Source: Coriaria nepalensis (lineage: Eukaryota > Streptophyta > Magnoliopsida > Cucurbitales > Coriariaceae). From it: a stretch of DNA of 64,000 nt. Below the pieces are notes generated by a model. It worked only from the letters and a program-made list of their open reading frames with translations, had not been told where the DNA came from and did no database searches. Of this stretch, positions 12,284-26,433 are shown piece by piece; positions within the stretch are counted from its first letter, which is position 1, and every line of letters begins with the position of its first letter. The position numbers were made by a program, and so were the translations under genes. The DNA lies in the NCBI GenBank assembly GCA_027186245.1, contig CP114490.1:1441001-1505000 (forward strand). Reading direction: 5' to 3'.

Positions 12284-14117
12284 ATGGGTCAGGGGATGAG
12301 CTGCACACAAGGCCTTGAAAGCGGTATAATCAGAGCTGTAAGAAGCGGGGAATTGGAGGCGGTAATGGCTGTTGCGGATTCCGACCCCACTGTCTTGGAT
12401 GAGATTAGTGGTTACTCCAGGTTGTCTCTGATGCATGTGGCGGCTGCAAACGGCCACACGGAGGTAGTGATTCAATGAGTTCGTATTTGATATTAAAGAT
12501 TTTTGTTCTATAAGTTTCGTGGGGAAATATTTACATGGACTAATCTGGGATTATCTTTGCTGATAACTTTAGGTTCTTTGTATGCTTTTGAACCATTCCG
12601 TCAATCCGGATATTCTCAACCGCCATAAACAAGTACAATCCTTTCTTCTTGATTTCTGATTTATTTATTTATTTTTCTGGGTTCTAATTTATGTTTTTTT
12701 CTGTGCTGATTGTGTATATTAGACTCCATTAATGTTGGCGTCAATGAATGGGAAGATATCTTGTGTACAAAAGCTGATTGAAGCAGGAGCAAATGTATGC
12801 GACTCTTTCTAATTTATATATAAAGACTTCTTTCTAAATTTCGTGCTTAAACTAATACTAATCATGGGTTCTCTCTACAATTTGTTAGATATTGATGTTT
12901 GATTCAATAAACGCACGGACCTGTTTACATTACGCGGCATACTATGGCCATTCAGATTGTGTTCTAGCCATACTTTCCGCTGCCCATTCGACCACAGTGT
13001 CAAACTCTTTGTTAGTTTCTCAACCCACAAATTTCAATCTCTCTTTATCACTAATTAATAGGTAAGTAAATTCCGAAAGCTAATGGTATTGTTAGCAGGG
13101 GATTTAGTAGATTTGTGAACATTAGAGATGGAGGTGGTGCTACTCCCTTACATTTAGCCGCCCGCCAAAAACGTGCAGAATGTGTTCACTCCTTATTAGA
13201 CAATGGAGCTCTTGTTTGGGCTTCTACGGCCCGATATGGGTAATTAATCTTTCTATCTTAAATCCCATGTACTTATAATTCATAGCGCTGATGCAGTTTT
13301 TGATACAATTTTACAGTTATCCGGGCAGTACACCACTTCATTTAGCTGCCCGTTCCGGTTCATTAGAATGTGTTAGAATATTGCTTTCTTGGGGAGCAGA
13401 TAGACTTGCAAAAGATGTAGGCGGGTATGCTTCAAATAAGTACACTATAAACTTCTATTTCAAATGAAAAGATTTACCCCAAAAAATGTCGGCCAACTCT
13501 CAAATTTAGATTTGAATTTCTGCAGGAGAAACCCATACACAGTTGCATTTCGGCACAAGCACTGGTCATGTGCGGCCTTATTAGACCCTTTATCAGCCGA
13601 GCCACTTATTTGGCCATCACCTTTACCTTTCATAAAGGAGTTAACTCCTGAGGCCAAAACTCTCTTACAGAGGGCTTTACTTGAAGGAAACTTGGAAAGG
13701 CAGAAGAAAATATTGAGATGCTCGTCATACGACACGTCTCGTTCACAAACAATGGATCTCGAGATAGATGGCAACAGAGAAGAAGAATCCAATGGCTTTG
13801 ATGATATGGAGTTGTTATGCGGAATATGCTTTGATCAAGGATGCAGTATTGAGATACATCCATGTGGTCATCAAATGTGTGGGCGATGTCTACTAGCTCT
13901 GTGCTGTCAGAAGAAACCGAACCAGACAAGTGCCTTTTTCACGGCTCCAGTCTGCCCCTTCTGTAGAAGTGATATTGGTCGATTACTTGTTGTGAAGACC
14001 GATATGAGTAGTAGTAGCAAGCCACAGTTGGAAGTTAAGAAGTCAAGGAAGCCGAATTCGTCGCCCATGAGCCCATTTGGGAGAATGGGTCGTCGTAGCC
14101 CCACAAGTGTGCTGTAG
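12284..14117 (+). CDS. Ankyrin-repeat RING E3 ubiquitin ligase (XBAT31/XBOS31-like)
   Basis: RING-type ubiquitin ligase with an ankyrin substrate-binding region. Seven exons fit in phase: 12284-12463, 12573-12632, 12723-12794, 12889-13010, 13099-13239, 13317-13424, 13526-14117, giving 424 residues. It begins MGQGMSC, an N-myristoylation-type start as in the XB3 family. About six ankyrin repeats follow (LMHVAAANGH, PLMLASMNGK, CLHYAAYYGHSDC, TPLHLAARQKRAEC, TPLHLAARSGSLEC). Then come the family segment AEPLIWPSPLPFIKEL and a C3HC4 RING at about residues 325-375 (CGICFDQ, HPCGHQMCGRC, VCPFCRS). Exon boundaries split ankyrin units as in XBAT31. Family members act in hormone signalling and defence; the substrate here is unknown. 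The gene looks intact. Confidence 0.92.
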
Positions 14118-14689
14118 AAATTGATGAGGAGATGGATAGGCCTGAACAAGTTGCGACTATGGAGTAGTTGAGCTTTGCTTTGTCCTTGTTGTTTGTGAGA
14201 GCATATGACGTTAGGATACTTCAATTTTGATTGTTCAGAGGTGGTTCGATTGACTCTCAAGTTCAAAGGTTAGATACTCATATCACTTGTTTCTTACTCA
14301 CTTGGAAATGAGTAAGTTTTATTCAAATAGCTTACCAATTACTTTGCCGGCAAGAAACTTGCGCTAGCTTCTCTTTTTCTGGTCTTTTGGGCGAAATGAA
14401 AATTTTGATTATAGCTTCAATTCAATATGGAGGAAATCGGGTACTATGGCAACATTAGGGAAAATTTTCCTATAAGTACACAGATTCAATTTTGTAGAGT
14501 ACCAAGTTCTATAATCAAAAAAGAAAATTCAAAGAAGAAAAAGCAACGCTCTCAGTTCTTTACCACTTATACGAACTAGGCCAAAAGGTAGTCTGGCGGC
14601 AACCCGAAATTCTGATGTGCCCTAATCTGACCTCCCAGCCCAGCCGTCACAATAACCAAGCCCCAAGCCCCAACTGTTGAGCCAAATGG
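14118..14689. other. Spacer between convergent ankyrin-RING gene and WD-repeat pseudogene
   Basis: Probable 3' UTR of the ankyrin-RING gene, then non-coding sequence. The WD-repeat exons expected downstream of the minus-strand pseudogene are not present here. Confidence 0.6.
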
Positions 14690-15530
14690 CTCCCCCAATG
14701 ATTTCCACCACCATCTAACCATGACCACGAAGAAGACCAAGAAGCCGAGGAAGAATTAGCAAGATAACGAGCATCAAAACTGAACTTAATCATCCAGATT
14801 GAGCCCTCATGAGCATCAATTTCCTGACACAAATGCAGAGCAGAAAGATCCTTGCAAGTCTTTCCAGTCTGTCTAACTTTTACCCATTCCGATGATGGTG
14901 AAGCAGAATTTGGACCGGATTTTTGATCCAGTGAAAGATGACTATCTCCAATAAGTTCTCTCATAGAACCCTTAATATTCGTCAATAAAGCAACTCCTCT
15001 TCTCGTACTCATTCTCAAGCTCTTTGAGAATGAATTCGAATGGGTCTTCCTCTCACTTCCATGATCTTCACTCCTTGAAGTGTTTTCTCTACGCATTAGC
15101 TCCTTGACAACTGAAGAATAACCGACACTTTTCTCAAATTCTTCCATAGAAAGTTGCTTCCCTGTTTGTAAATCACCGAGTCCATTATCCCATCCGGATC
15201 AGATTCGCTGACGATAAATTCCTTCCCTGTATCTAAATTATTTATCAAAACTAAAGCTCCAAATCTCCTATTCGACAAAACTGGCATCAACGAATTGCTA
15301 TGCTTTATTGCCTGGCTGTCATTTTCATTGGGAGAAATTCTGACGGGATCTGTATACAGACGTACTGAACCACAATGCGGACATATCGCCGGATATGTCC
15401 TTGTTAACACTGCTGCTTCGAAATCTTACCGATCATCTCCTATTTCGTTCTTTTTTCATGCGAGAATTCATCGATGTCCCCTTCCGAACGCGACCTAACC
15501 AGCACGATTCTCAATGGCGTATGGGAAGGC
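14690..15530 (-). pseudogene. WD-repeat protein 44-like (transducin/WD40) pseudogene, truncated and frameshifted
   Basis: Minus-strand reading in changing frames matches the N-terminal half of the plant WDR44-like family. In order: an acidic segment RSEGDIDEFSHEK (about 15490-15455); a frame change; an in-frame TAA near 15431; AAVLTRTY to LVLINNLDTGKEFIVSE (to about 15195); a second frame change near 15175 where DLQTGKQLSMEEFEKSVGYS resumes; then VVKELMRREN, SEWVKVRQTGKTCKDLSALH and HLCQEIDAHEGSIWMIKFSF. Homology stops at ARYLA, the start of the first WD repeat. No WD propeller exists downstream, so no functional protein can be made. From memory, a WD40 gene lies next to SMR3 and ALG10 in Arabidopsis, so this appears to be a decayed collinear copy. 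Confidence 0.85.
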
Positions 15531-16446
15531 TCTATTTCTTTGGCGCTCAGATTCATACATCCCTGCACGTCTTTGGCGCGCTTTTCCTTTTCAGTTGCTG
15601 GTTTTTTTTTTTCCCCCTTTCCTTTTGGAAGGGAAACGTTCTGCCTCCACGTAACTTGGGCCTCATGATTTTAATTTTAAATAAGTATATTGGGCCAGCC
15701 CATTTACTTTTATTCTAAACAACTTTTGATTAAATAATAAATTAAATTAAATTCGTAGCCTCGTAGGTTATGAAACAAATCGATAATTTTAGATATAAAA
15801 TACACTTCAGTCTACACAACAAGATTCACGTGTCCGTGTAATAAGATTGACTTAGAACATGATCTTTAATGATCAGAAGAGATTCGGTCCCTACTTCTTT
15901 TTTTCCTAATTATTTAGATTACGAATTGAGATTCATTTAAAACGAGATTTAACTGTTTATAATTTAATTATTATAAATTTATTGATGACATCTTGACTTA
16001 CGGCGTCAATCAAGATTGAAAATTTAGTCAACAAAAATGAAAATAGTACGAGTTCTACGTTACGTCAATGTAATGCCGGGAAAAAAACGATTTTTTTTTC
16101 TTTTTTTTTTTTTAAACATATTTGATATTTTGAAATTTTTAAGCTTATTGAAAGAAAATTCAAATAAAAAAAACAAGCATTAATCAGAGTGGACTATACC
16201 TCGCGGAAAACGCTGACAAGTCAGAGAATTGCGGTGAGAATGATCTCTTCCTTAAATAGTAATTGCACTTCCTACGCTATACGTTCCCATCACTTAGATT
16301 ACAATGGAATCCAAAGAGACTTCGTTTAATTCAAAAGGAAAAAAGAAAAAGAAAAAAATAAATGAAATTGGAGCAGCTGAATTACTGGAAATAATTTAGC
16401 AAGATTTTTCTTAGGATCCTTGCAAAATGAACCGTCAGGTTAGATC
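15531..16446. other. Intergenic, AT-rich
   Basis: AT-rich with T runs near 16085-16112. No gene recognised. The right end is probably the 3' UTR of the SMR gene. Confidence 0.55.
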
Positions 16447-17007
16447 TCAGCGCCGCCATCTCTTCGAGGTTTCTCGGTGATGATCTAATGATGATTCTGA
16501 TGAGAGAAGCGCGGAAGAGAAGATTGATTCCACGACGTCGTCTGTTATGAAAAAATGAAGACGTCTACGGACAGTACTACTACTGCTGCCACTCCTACTG
16601 CTTGGTACTAATTTTCTTTTCGACGAAGGAGAAGGTTTTTTTGGTTTTCTCGGAGCCGGTGGACAGATTTTAGCTGCCGGAATTTTGTGGTCCCAGCCAT
16701 CTGGAGTTGTATATCCTTTATCTTCTTCATCTTCTACCGTACCGCGATGGAATTCTTCCTTTTTTGCAGAGCACTGATCATTGTTTTCATTTTCCTCGAA
16801 TTGAGTTGTTGAATTAGGTGAAGCACTAAAACTAGAAGTACTGATCTTGGATCTAATTCGTTCTTCATTGTCTTCATCATCGTCGTGGTCCGACGATTCC
16901 AGTTGATCTTTATCTGGTCGATCACAAGGCTGATGATCATGACCAAGATCCTGATCATCGTGGTCAGTATCACCGCCGTGTGATGCCGTAGCTTGAAATT
17001 CCGACAT
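16447..17007 (-). CDS. SIAMESE-related cyclin-dependent kinase inhibitor (SMR)
   Basis: Intronless frame of 186 residues. SMR proteins bind cyclin-CDK complexes in the nucleus and promote the switch from mitosis to endoreduplication. The family core is at residues 98-126: GYTTPDGWDHKIPA (motif A-type, with HKIP) followed by CPPAPRKPKKPS and a basic run. A C-terminal RRRLHFFITDDVVESIF segment is also typical. The N-terminal 50 residues are unusually rich in Asp, His and Glu (HDDQDLGHDHQ, SDHDDDEDNEE), which makes the protein longer than the roughly 100-130 residues common for SMRs. From memory, SMR3 lies beside the ALG10 and WD40 genes in Arabidopsis, which fits the position here; the subgroup is not proven from sequence alone. 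Confidence 0.93.
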   Translation of the reverse strand: MSEFQATASHGGDTDHDDQDLGHDHQPCDRPDKDQLESSDHDDDEDNEERIRSKISTSSFSASPNSTTQFEENENNDQCSAKKEEFHRGTVEDEEDKGYTTPDGWDHKIPAAKICPPAPRKPKKPSPSSKRKLVPSSRSGSSSSTVRRRLHFFITDDVVESIFSSALLSSESSLDHHRETSKRWRR

Positions 17008-17106
17008 ACTTCCTCTGCGTCGAAGGTAGATAACGAATCCGGAATTGCAGATCTCTTAATTAACTTCAAGGAGCTAGAAAAGGTTTTAATTTGATGAATG
17101 AAGTAT

Positions 17107-17114
17107 TATATATA
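17107..17114 (-). promoter_or_regulatory. Likely TATA box of the SMR gene
   Basis: TATATATA on the minus strand about 100 bases upstream of the SMR ATG, a normal plant spacing when the 5' UTR is about 70 bases. Confidence 0.5.
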
Positions 17115-19561
17115 GATCAAGATCGTACGTACAGATGCACTTATGCAGAGTGGCAAATATAAAAGAATTAAAACACTACATTTCGCATATGTGATGTGTT
17201 TAACAGAGAGAAGAGAGAGGAAAACGGTTTTAGCTGATATAAACTGGGAAGACTGAGCGAGTCAGTTAGTGAGAGAGAGAGAGAGAGATAATTGATCCTT
17301 CGCCAAGGTGGTTTCAATTCCCGCCACCTCTCCTTACTTCCAGTATTATATAATATTTAATTTAATGTAATAATTAATTATCATTGAAAAATATAATATT
17401 TCTTTTTCGTGATCTGTATAAAATATTTTGGTACATCAGACCACGTGGTCTCCTGGATTGAGACCGAAACCAAAGTTGTTGTTTGGGAGAGGGATTTATA
17501 CGTAACATTCACTTATACAGTATATATATAAGTATATAATATCAGTAAGTGCTACAAGGTAGACAATATGAATAAATAATACGATGTTCCCATACGGAAC
17601 TCATATACTTTAAAGGCTCGTAGTTATGGTCATGATCTTGCCAAGGCACGTACCCTACGTGAATCTCTCACCATTGATGTTCCAACTTCATTCCCATAAC
17701 CAAAAAATAATGTGTGTTAACAGCAAAATCCATCCAGCGGAAGGGTTTTATAGTTTGTAGTATATTCTAAGATCAACGGCTCGTGTACAATTAGAATCAA
17801 GGAGTGCTCTCTAATAATTAAGTCAATATAAATATTCTGAGTAATATTTTGAAGAGAATTATAATATAAAAAATAAATTATTATATTATTAAATAAAAAT
17901 ATATATGACGTCAGAGTATGATTTTATTATTATCCTCTTGTTCATCAACCGTCTTGGCACCTAAGTCCTAACCTTGTGGGGGTCAGCTTGAACTCCCATT
18001 TACTTGAAGCCCAAGGCAGCCACAGCTCCCCAGCTTCTTGGCCGTTCATCTCCTTAGTCTATCATAATAGATTATCCCCTTTTTAAACATAATCACATTG
18101 GGACTGATCTCGAGAACAGATAGGAAGAACCCACACAACAATGTACATTAGGAAATATCGATAATTAATTATGAGATATTCTACCATACGTAATCAATAT
18201 AATCTTAACTATAAAACTTTAATCATACCTAGTAAATCTCTTATTAGTCTGAAACAAAAAAAAATGGAACAACCTTTTTTTATTAGTTTATATGTGTCAT
18301 GTTGTCCACTATCTTATGTCAGGGGGACCCCACAATCACACTACGACCAAACTTCCTGACGTCCCTTTCAAGAAAGTCAGGAGTTGGGCCCTTTCCTTAC
18401 CTTAGCCCATTCTATCAGATCTTCAATCTTCAATCCTCAATTCCAAATTCAAAATTCAAAAGCCCTGGAAGGATTAAAAAAGTACACGTGGATGAACTGA
18501 TGGCTCAGATCAAGAGTGACTCGTCGTGTGGACCGTAGATGTAGCACATTATACCAGGACAAGTCGTTCGCTGCATATAACTCGCATTTCTTTTCGGAGC
18601 GAAATTTTCATTTCTCTTCATTTTAAACTTTTTTTCCGTTTTAATTTTTTCTTTTCTGAGTAGAAGTCCGTTTGTTTGTTTCACGAACGCGAGGAGCCAC
18701 CCTCCCCCCCGAAGTAGAACGAACCTCCAAAGGCAATCGAATCTTAGGCTTTCGATAAAGGTATGGATAATAAGTAGCCATTAGAGGTTTTCTCATATGA
18801 TTTAATTGCAATGTGATCGTATTGATGCTTGGATCTTCCATCGAAGCAGGCAGCATTTTGTTCATAAGGCTTGATGTTCTGCAGATTTTCTAGCATTTCG
18901 GATTTGTTTGTTGGTTATCTTGTTGTTTTAGCTGGATTCTAGTGTTTGATTCGTTTTGGTGTTATATTTTGGTTAATTTGCTAGATTTGATTCTACATTG
19001 TGAATTTTGTTTATGGATCTGTACGATATATAATATGGATTTATCAACTGGGCTGAGTACCTGAGTTACATATCCTGATTCGCATATCCTATGATTTTTT
19101 TACATTGAAATCTGTTCTTCTGCTTGGAGGATGTATGGTTTGTATGGTGACTATGACTATTTTGGAATGTTAAGCTGATATTTCCCACAAACTAATTTTC
19201 GAAAATTAGATTTGCCTCAGTGTAGAGATTTCTTAAAATCTATGCCATATTGTTGTGATTTGAAAGGCATACCAATGATTTGATTCCCTATAAAGATCGT
19301 CTATTTTCGACGCTCTCTGATTTGAGCACGTCTTTCTTTTTTCTTTTTTTTTTCCTGTATTGTTTCATTCCACTACCTAATCCTTGAGAAAATTAGAAGG
19401 GTGTTTCTTAAGTTAATGAAACAGTGTCTGCCTTTTTGATCAGTCAACATTAAGCTTCTTATTGTTCCTGAGGAACGGATGAAATTGATCTCTGGTGCAT
19501 TAAGTTTTTCTCTGTCTTTTCATTTGTAAAGCAGTGTTCATTCTTTAGCAGGCAAAAGAAA
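17115..19561. other. SMR upstream region and actin promoter with leader intron
   Basis: The left part is the SMR promoter side, with a GA run at 17273-17288. From about 18540 the plus strand looks like an actin 5' leader. A candidate non-coding exon ends at 18760 (AAAG/GTATGG). A long T-rich intron follows to a TTTAGCAG acceptor near 19552, just before the ATG. Plant actins usually carry such a leader intron. Nothing else coding is recognised. Confidence 0.5.
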
Positions 19562-21162
<1,601 letters not shown>

Positions 21163-22029
21163 GCACTTGTCACAGGCGAATATCATACATAGATCGAGTC
21201 TAGTAGTACTATTGTTCTACAGTCTATTTTCTTTTCTTACTTTGAACATTGAGTTTATTAACAACCTGATTTTTAATGATTCATTAGAGATCAGAGGCTG
21301 TTTGTCTGTTTACCCGCAAAATCTTTGGCAGCAAGTCTATTATGTCTTTCTAATGATGTCATCGTGTCTGTTATCTTACACTGGGTAGTTATCTGTTTCT
21401 TGCAACATGAAATAATTTATATTACCAGTTTCTGCTTTTCAATATGAGATTTTTTTCAAATGATCCTTGTATTTTGGCCATGCAGTGTCCCTTTGATGCA
21501 TAGTTCCTGTATATATATTTTTTTTTGCAGCTTAAACTTTGTTATACTCAATAATTAAAGATTGAAATATGGTGAAGTAAAAGGTTAAATTATGATTGAA
21601 GTTTGTAAAGTGGAGTTCACATAGACTGAAGTTTGGTAAACTAGAGTTTTTGAACTTTGAAATCAAATTTGAAATACCCTCTGTTAATAACAGCAGAAAC
21701 GACGGCGTTTGTTAGGGCCCTTGGGCCAAAAGCAACGGACCGGCCCCGCCTTTTCAAGTAGTTTCACTCTGCAGCTTGAACCCATCTTCTTCATCTCCTA
21801 CTCAATTTACTCGAGCGTACCTGTATGACTGTATCAGACCCAAACACATCGCCGTCTGAATCGATTCAATTTCTCCCACCGTTCTGACTTCTCTCTCCTC
21901 TGCGTATCCTCTGGAGAAAAAAGCGAATGTAAAACCCGAGCACCAGAAAGCTCTTCATTATCGATTCTTATCATCTCATCGATCTTGTTTTCCACTGATA
22001 ATTAGAGAAATCTGAGCGAGGGGAGAAAA
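21163..22029. other. Actin 3' UTR and ALG10 promoter/5' UTR
   Basis: The first part is T-rich 3' UTR of actin. From about 21770 a CT-rich leader leads into the ALG10 ATG. No further gene. Confidence 0.6.
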
Positions 22030-24337
22030 ATGGGTAAGCTCACCGTTGCCGTGGTTTTGAGCTTGTGGATCACTCCCATCTCCGTCCTTGTCAATCGAAT
22101 CGTTCCTGATCCATACATGGTGAGTAATTCAGAATTTTCTTATCCCATTTTGTCATATTTATTTCCTTCACTTCTAATACACCCTTTTTCTTTCTAAAAG
22201 GATGAAACATTTCATGTACCGCAAGCTCAACAATACTGCAATGGAAATCTTACAAGTTGGGATCCCATGATCACCACTCCTCCTGGCCTGTATGCTTTCA
22301 ACTAGACTAATTTTGATGTTTGGTTCTGAAGATAACCTAAAATTAGAGACAATTAGGTTAGAATAATGGGTAGGCTAATTTTGCAGGTATTATATTTCAC
22401 TTGCCAATGTTGCTTGTTTGTTTCCAAGCATGCTCTTTTCGAAATCAGCCTTGACATTTTCCGAAGCTTGCTCTGTTGTGACTCTTCGAGCCACAAATGG
22501 TGTCTTAGCAGTTTTATGCAGCATTCTTGTGTATGAGATATTGATTCATCTAAGACCAGGTCTTGACAAGAGAAAAGCAACAATTTATGCTGTTGTTTTG
22601 GCACTCTATCCGCTTCACTGGTTCTTCACTTTTCTCTATTATACAGATGTTGCATCTCTTACAGCCGTGCTTGCTATGCATTTGGCAGGTTTGAAGAAGC
22701 GTTATTGGTTAAGTGCATTGGTAATGAAGTTAGCTTATTATGTTTGAAGAAACTGTAACTGTCCATGATGTATTTTTAGCTTTGAACACAGTTTCTTTCC
22801 GTTTTGAGTAGCAGTGTATTTATGTTCAATTTTTTCAGTGCAGCTTGGTATATTTGCTATTTTCATTAGGCAAACAAATATTGTATGGATGCTTTTTGTG
22901 GCATGCAGTGGGATTATTGATATTACTCTTTCGCATCAAAATGGGAATATAGAAGAAGTGCAAGAGATAGAGCCATCAGTCAAGAAAAATGGTCCATTAA
23001 AGACTAATATTAGTGTCATATCTGGCACAAACTTGAGAAAGAGAAAGTCCATACGTTCCACGGATGCTCGTAATAATCTTCTAGGTGCAAGTATCCTTCC
23101 AAAAAATCCTGTATCAGGTTTGATTTCTCACACTTAGATCCATTTTTAACTCATAAAAAGGGATCATCTTAATGTCAAGTTCACATACTGATTGCACATA
23201 TTTACGGCGTTATATTTCAGGTTTGCTTGATGAGGTTCGGGTCATGTTCTTAGCTATGTGGCTTATGAAGTGGGAGCTTTTGGTTTTCTTTGTTCCGTAC
23301 ATAATTGTACTGATGGCCTTTGCTGCTTTCGTTTATTGGAATGGGAGTGTAGTTCTTGGTATACAAGCTATAATATTAAGTGTTGATAGATATATTTCCA
23401 TTGTGAAACTGATCTGTCTGCTTTTGGTTTCTCACTCTTATGTTCCAAAAATGTAGGTGCAAAAGATGCGCATACTGTCTCACCTCATTTTGCACAGATT
23501 ATGTATTTTGGATTCTTTTTTGCTCTTCTCACGGCTCCACTCCACTTCAGTTTAAAACAAGTTACGCATCTGTTCCAGTTACTTTGGAAGAGAAGACCTC
23601 TTAGTTTCTTCCTAGTTTCTGTGGCGCTTATATCTGGCTTCATCTCGGTGCACTTTTTCAGGTTAGGTCAGATAGCCAATTAACCCATTATGCAATAGTA
23701 TATGGGATGATATTTGTGATCTTGATCCTAAAACTAGTTAGCACTTAACCCTACTTCTACAGGAGATTTTTGAGCATGTGAACTAGTTTTTGATCAATGT
23801 CTTTTTCTCATCAGATATTGTTTGAATTTTGCAGCATAGCTCATCCTTATCTTCTTGCTGACAATCGGCATTACCCCTTCTATATATGGAGGAAGGTTGT
23901 CAATTCTCATTGGTCCATAAAGTACCTTCTGGTCCCACTTTATGTTTATTCCTGGTTTTCCATCTTCACTATTCTGGGTTAGTACTACGATTGCCTATTT
24001 ACATAGCGTCCGTCCTTCATTAGAATGGATCTTTTTTCTTTTCTAAATCTTTACTCATAATATCTTTCAATTTTCAGGGAAAGTTCAGAAAAAAATCTGG
24101 GTACTGACGTTTTTTTTAGCCACTGCTGCAGTTCTTGTTCCTGCCCCATTGATCGAGTTTCGATACTATACAACTCCATTCTACTTCTTGATCCTTCACT
24201 CCCATAAGAATGACTACCAAAGCTGGCTTCTCGTGGGGATCCTTTATATAGCCCTTAACTTCTTCACTATGACAATGTTCTTGTTCCGTCCTTTCCACTG
24301 GACCCATGAACCTGGGATTCAAAGGTTCATATGGTAG
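22030..24337 (+). CDS. ALG10: Dol-P-Glc:Glc2Man9GlcNAc2-PP-dolichol alpha-1,2-glucosyltransferase (ALG10/DIE2)
   Basis: ER membrane enzyme that adds the third, terminal glucose to the dolichol-linked N-glycan precursor, using dolichyl-phosphate glucose. Eight exons join in phase: 22030-22119, 22201-22289, 22387-22720, 22844-23117, 23221-23358, 23457-23661, 23835-23977, 24078-24337, giving 510 residues, almost the Arabidopsis length. Motifs: N-terminal first membrane segment, then [15 protein letters not shown] and [13 protein letters not shown] of the luminal loop; [35 protein letters not shown]; a Lys-rich hydrophilic insert; [14 protein letters not shown]; and the C-terminal [18 protein letters not shown]. 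Many hydrophobic segments fit a GT-C type topology. For exon 4 the acceptor at 22843, not 22838, restores [12 protein letters not shown]. The gene appears intact. Confidence 0.95.
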
Positions 24338-24772
24338 AAGACAGACATCATTATCTGACCCCAAAAAAAAAAAAGTTTTCAATTTTTGTTTTTTTTTTGG
24401 TTAATATGGTTTGATGTAATTTGTATTAGTTTGAAATGAACATTATAGGAAAAAAGTTATTATAAAGTTTTTGAGGTGAGACAAATATAATATATGTTAC
24501 TATGCATGCAAAAAATAATTCCAAGAATCTGTTCTCTCTAGGGACCCTTCACCCTAGCACCTGGGAGAAATATAATAATAATCAACAGTATTTGTTAGGT
24601 TAGATTTGCATACTTTTAATCTGATTTATAGAGCAAACTCACTCAAAAAATAAATTTAAAAAGAAAAATCTGACGTGGCTGTCGTTTGTGCCAACTGACA
24701 AGTCAACAGAAACATTTGGTGGTAAATAGTTCGTGATTGGCTGAGAGAAGTGAGAGATGCTCTTGATCTTCA
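24338..24772. other. Spacer between ALG10 and pectin acetylesterase
   Basis: ALG10 3' UTR and the promoter side of the esterase gene. No additional gene seen. Confidence 0.6.
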
Positions 24773-26433
24773 ATGGCGAGCCCTAGTCTCCGAGATCTAT
24801 TTGGCTGGAGAAAATGGTCCAAGAAGGAGTGGGCGATTATTTCCGTCGTTGGCTTTACCTTCATCGTTTTCGTCTTCTCTCTCTTCTCCCATTCTTGGCG
24901 CGACGATGATTCCGGCGTCGACAGTCTCCCTTTCGGTTCCATTTCCTCCAGTGATTTGGTTGACTTGACTCTATTGCGTAATGCTAAGGATAGAGGCGCC
25001 CGTACGATATCCTTTATATCTCTACCTTGATTGGGTCCTCCTTTGTATGATCGATTTTGCAATGGCAAGTAATCTTCTGCTATTATGTGTTGAAATTTGC
25101 AGTTTGTTTGGATGGGAGTTCGCCTGGATATCATTTGCAGAGAGGTTTTGGATCTGGTTCTAGTAAGTGGCATCTTCACATCGAGGTCATACCTTAATTG
25201 GCTTTTGCATTCTTCAAGTTTTATCACTTTTTCTATCAACTTAATTGGGACTTCTTTTTTTTTTTCTCAACAAAAGTTTTCTCTGCTGAAAATTAGGGTG
25301 GTGGCTGGTGCAATACAGTTGAATCATGTTCTTCACGTAAAATGACTCCGTTAGGTTCGTCAAATTACATGGAACGCCAGGTTCGTTTTTCTGGTATCCT
25401 CAGCAGTGATCCATCAGAAAATCCTGGTAAATTTCATTATGCTACTACTGCAAACGGATTTCTCTTCTGAACCTCATGTCATTTTGGAAAAACGCTTTGG
25501 AATTATATCTCTTCTTTATTCATTATTCTACTCTTATTCTATGCTAATACAGACTTAAATTTAATCAATTTGCCCTTATTTTTTAATATCTTACTTGAGT
25601 AATGAGCTGATTCGGTTGCCTGTTTCATGCATTCTTTAGAATTTTTCAACTGGAACAAAGTCAAGATACGTTATTGTGATGGAGGATCTTTTGCCGGCCA
25701 CCCTGAGAGAGAGTTGAAAGTAAGTTTTCGAGGAGGCTTTTTCTGCTTTGTTTGCAGAAGCATGATAATTATAAGTTTAAAAGCTTGCTTTTCATTTTGG
25801 TTGGCAAAAAAGTTTTGTTCAAAACCATTATTGTCTTATACAAGCTTTTATTGATTATATGTCTTTGAATGCCATAGAATGGATCTAGACTTTTTTTCAG
25901 AGGCCAGCTCATATGGGAAGCACTTATGGATGAACTCTTCTCAGCTGGCTTGTCCAAAGCAAAACAGGTGGTGATCATATGTACATAAACATTTATGATC
26001 AACAGTAAAGAAGGGAACTGACTGCATTCCCGTTGAGGCCCTTTAAATACCCGTTATAAACATGTAAGATCCTTGCAGGCTCTTCTTTCAGGATGCTCTG
26101 CTGGAGGACTGGCTACCCTTATACATTGTGATGATTTTAGAGAACTTTTGCCTAAAGATGCTACTGTCAAGTGTCTTGCTGATGCTGGATTTTTCCTTGA
26201 TGAGTATGTTTTTCTGCACAGATTAGGGCCTTCTGCACCACTAGTCTCTTCTGATATGTTCTGTAATTGTATACTCGTAGTCTTTGAACTTACCCATTCA
26301 AGTACTGTGTTTCATTGATTTCAGGAAAGATGTTGCTGGAAGTTATACCATGAGATCTTTCTATCATGATGTTGTTGACCTTCAGGTTGCTCTAAATTCC
26401 TTGCTCATTTTAGCTTTTACAATCAGCTGCTAG
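24773..26433 (+). pseudogene. Pectin acetylesterase (CE13/Notum family), 3' exons missing
   Basis: Family enzymes remove acetyl groups from pectin in the cell wall. Seven exons fit in phase: 24773-25001, 25103-25185, 25297-25426, 25640-25719, 25878-25967, 26079-26203, 26325-26385 (266 codons). An N-terminal membrane anchor (about residues 20-42) is followed by HIEGGGWCNT, the nucleophile motif GCSAGG (Ser about 211) and MRSFYHDVVDLQ. Family members continue for another 120-150 residues that carry the catalytic Asp and His. None of that sequence occurs before the convergent PP2C gene. Reading past the last donor adds 15 residues and stops at 26433. All seven present exons lack stops, so loss of the 3' end may be recent. 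A transcribed truncated protein is possible, but a working esterase is not expected. Confidence 0.85.
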
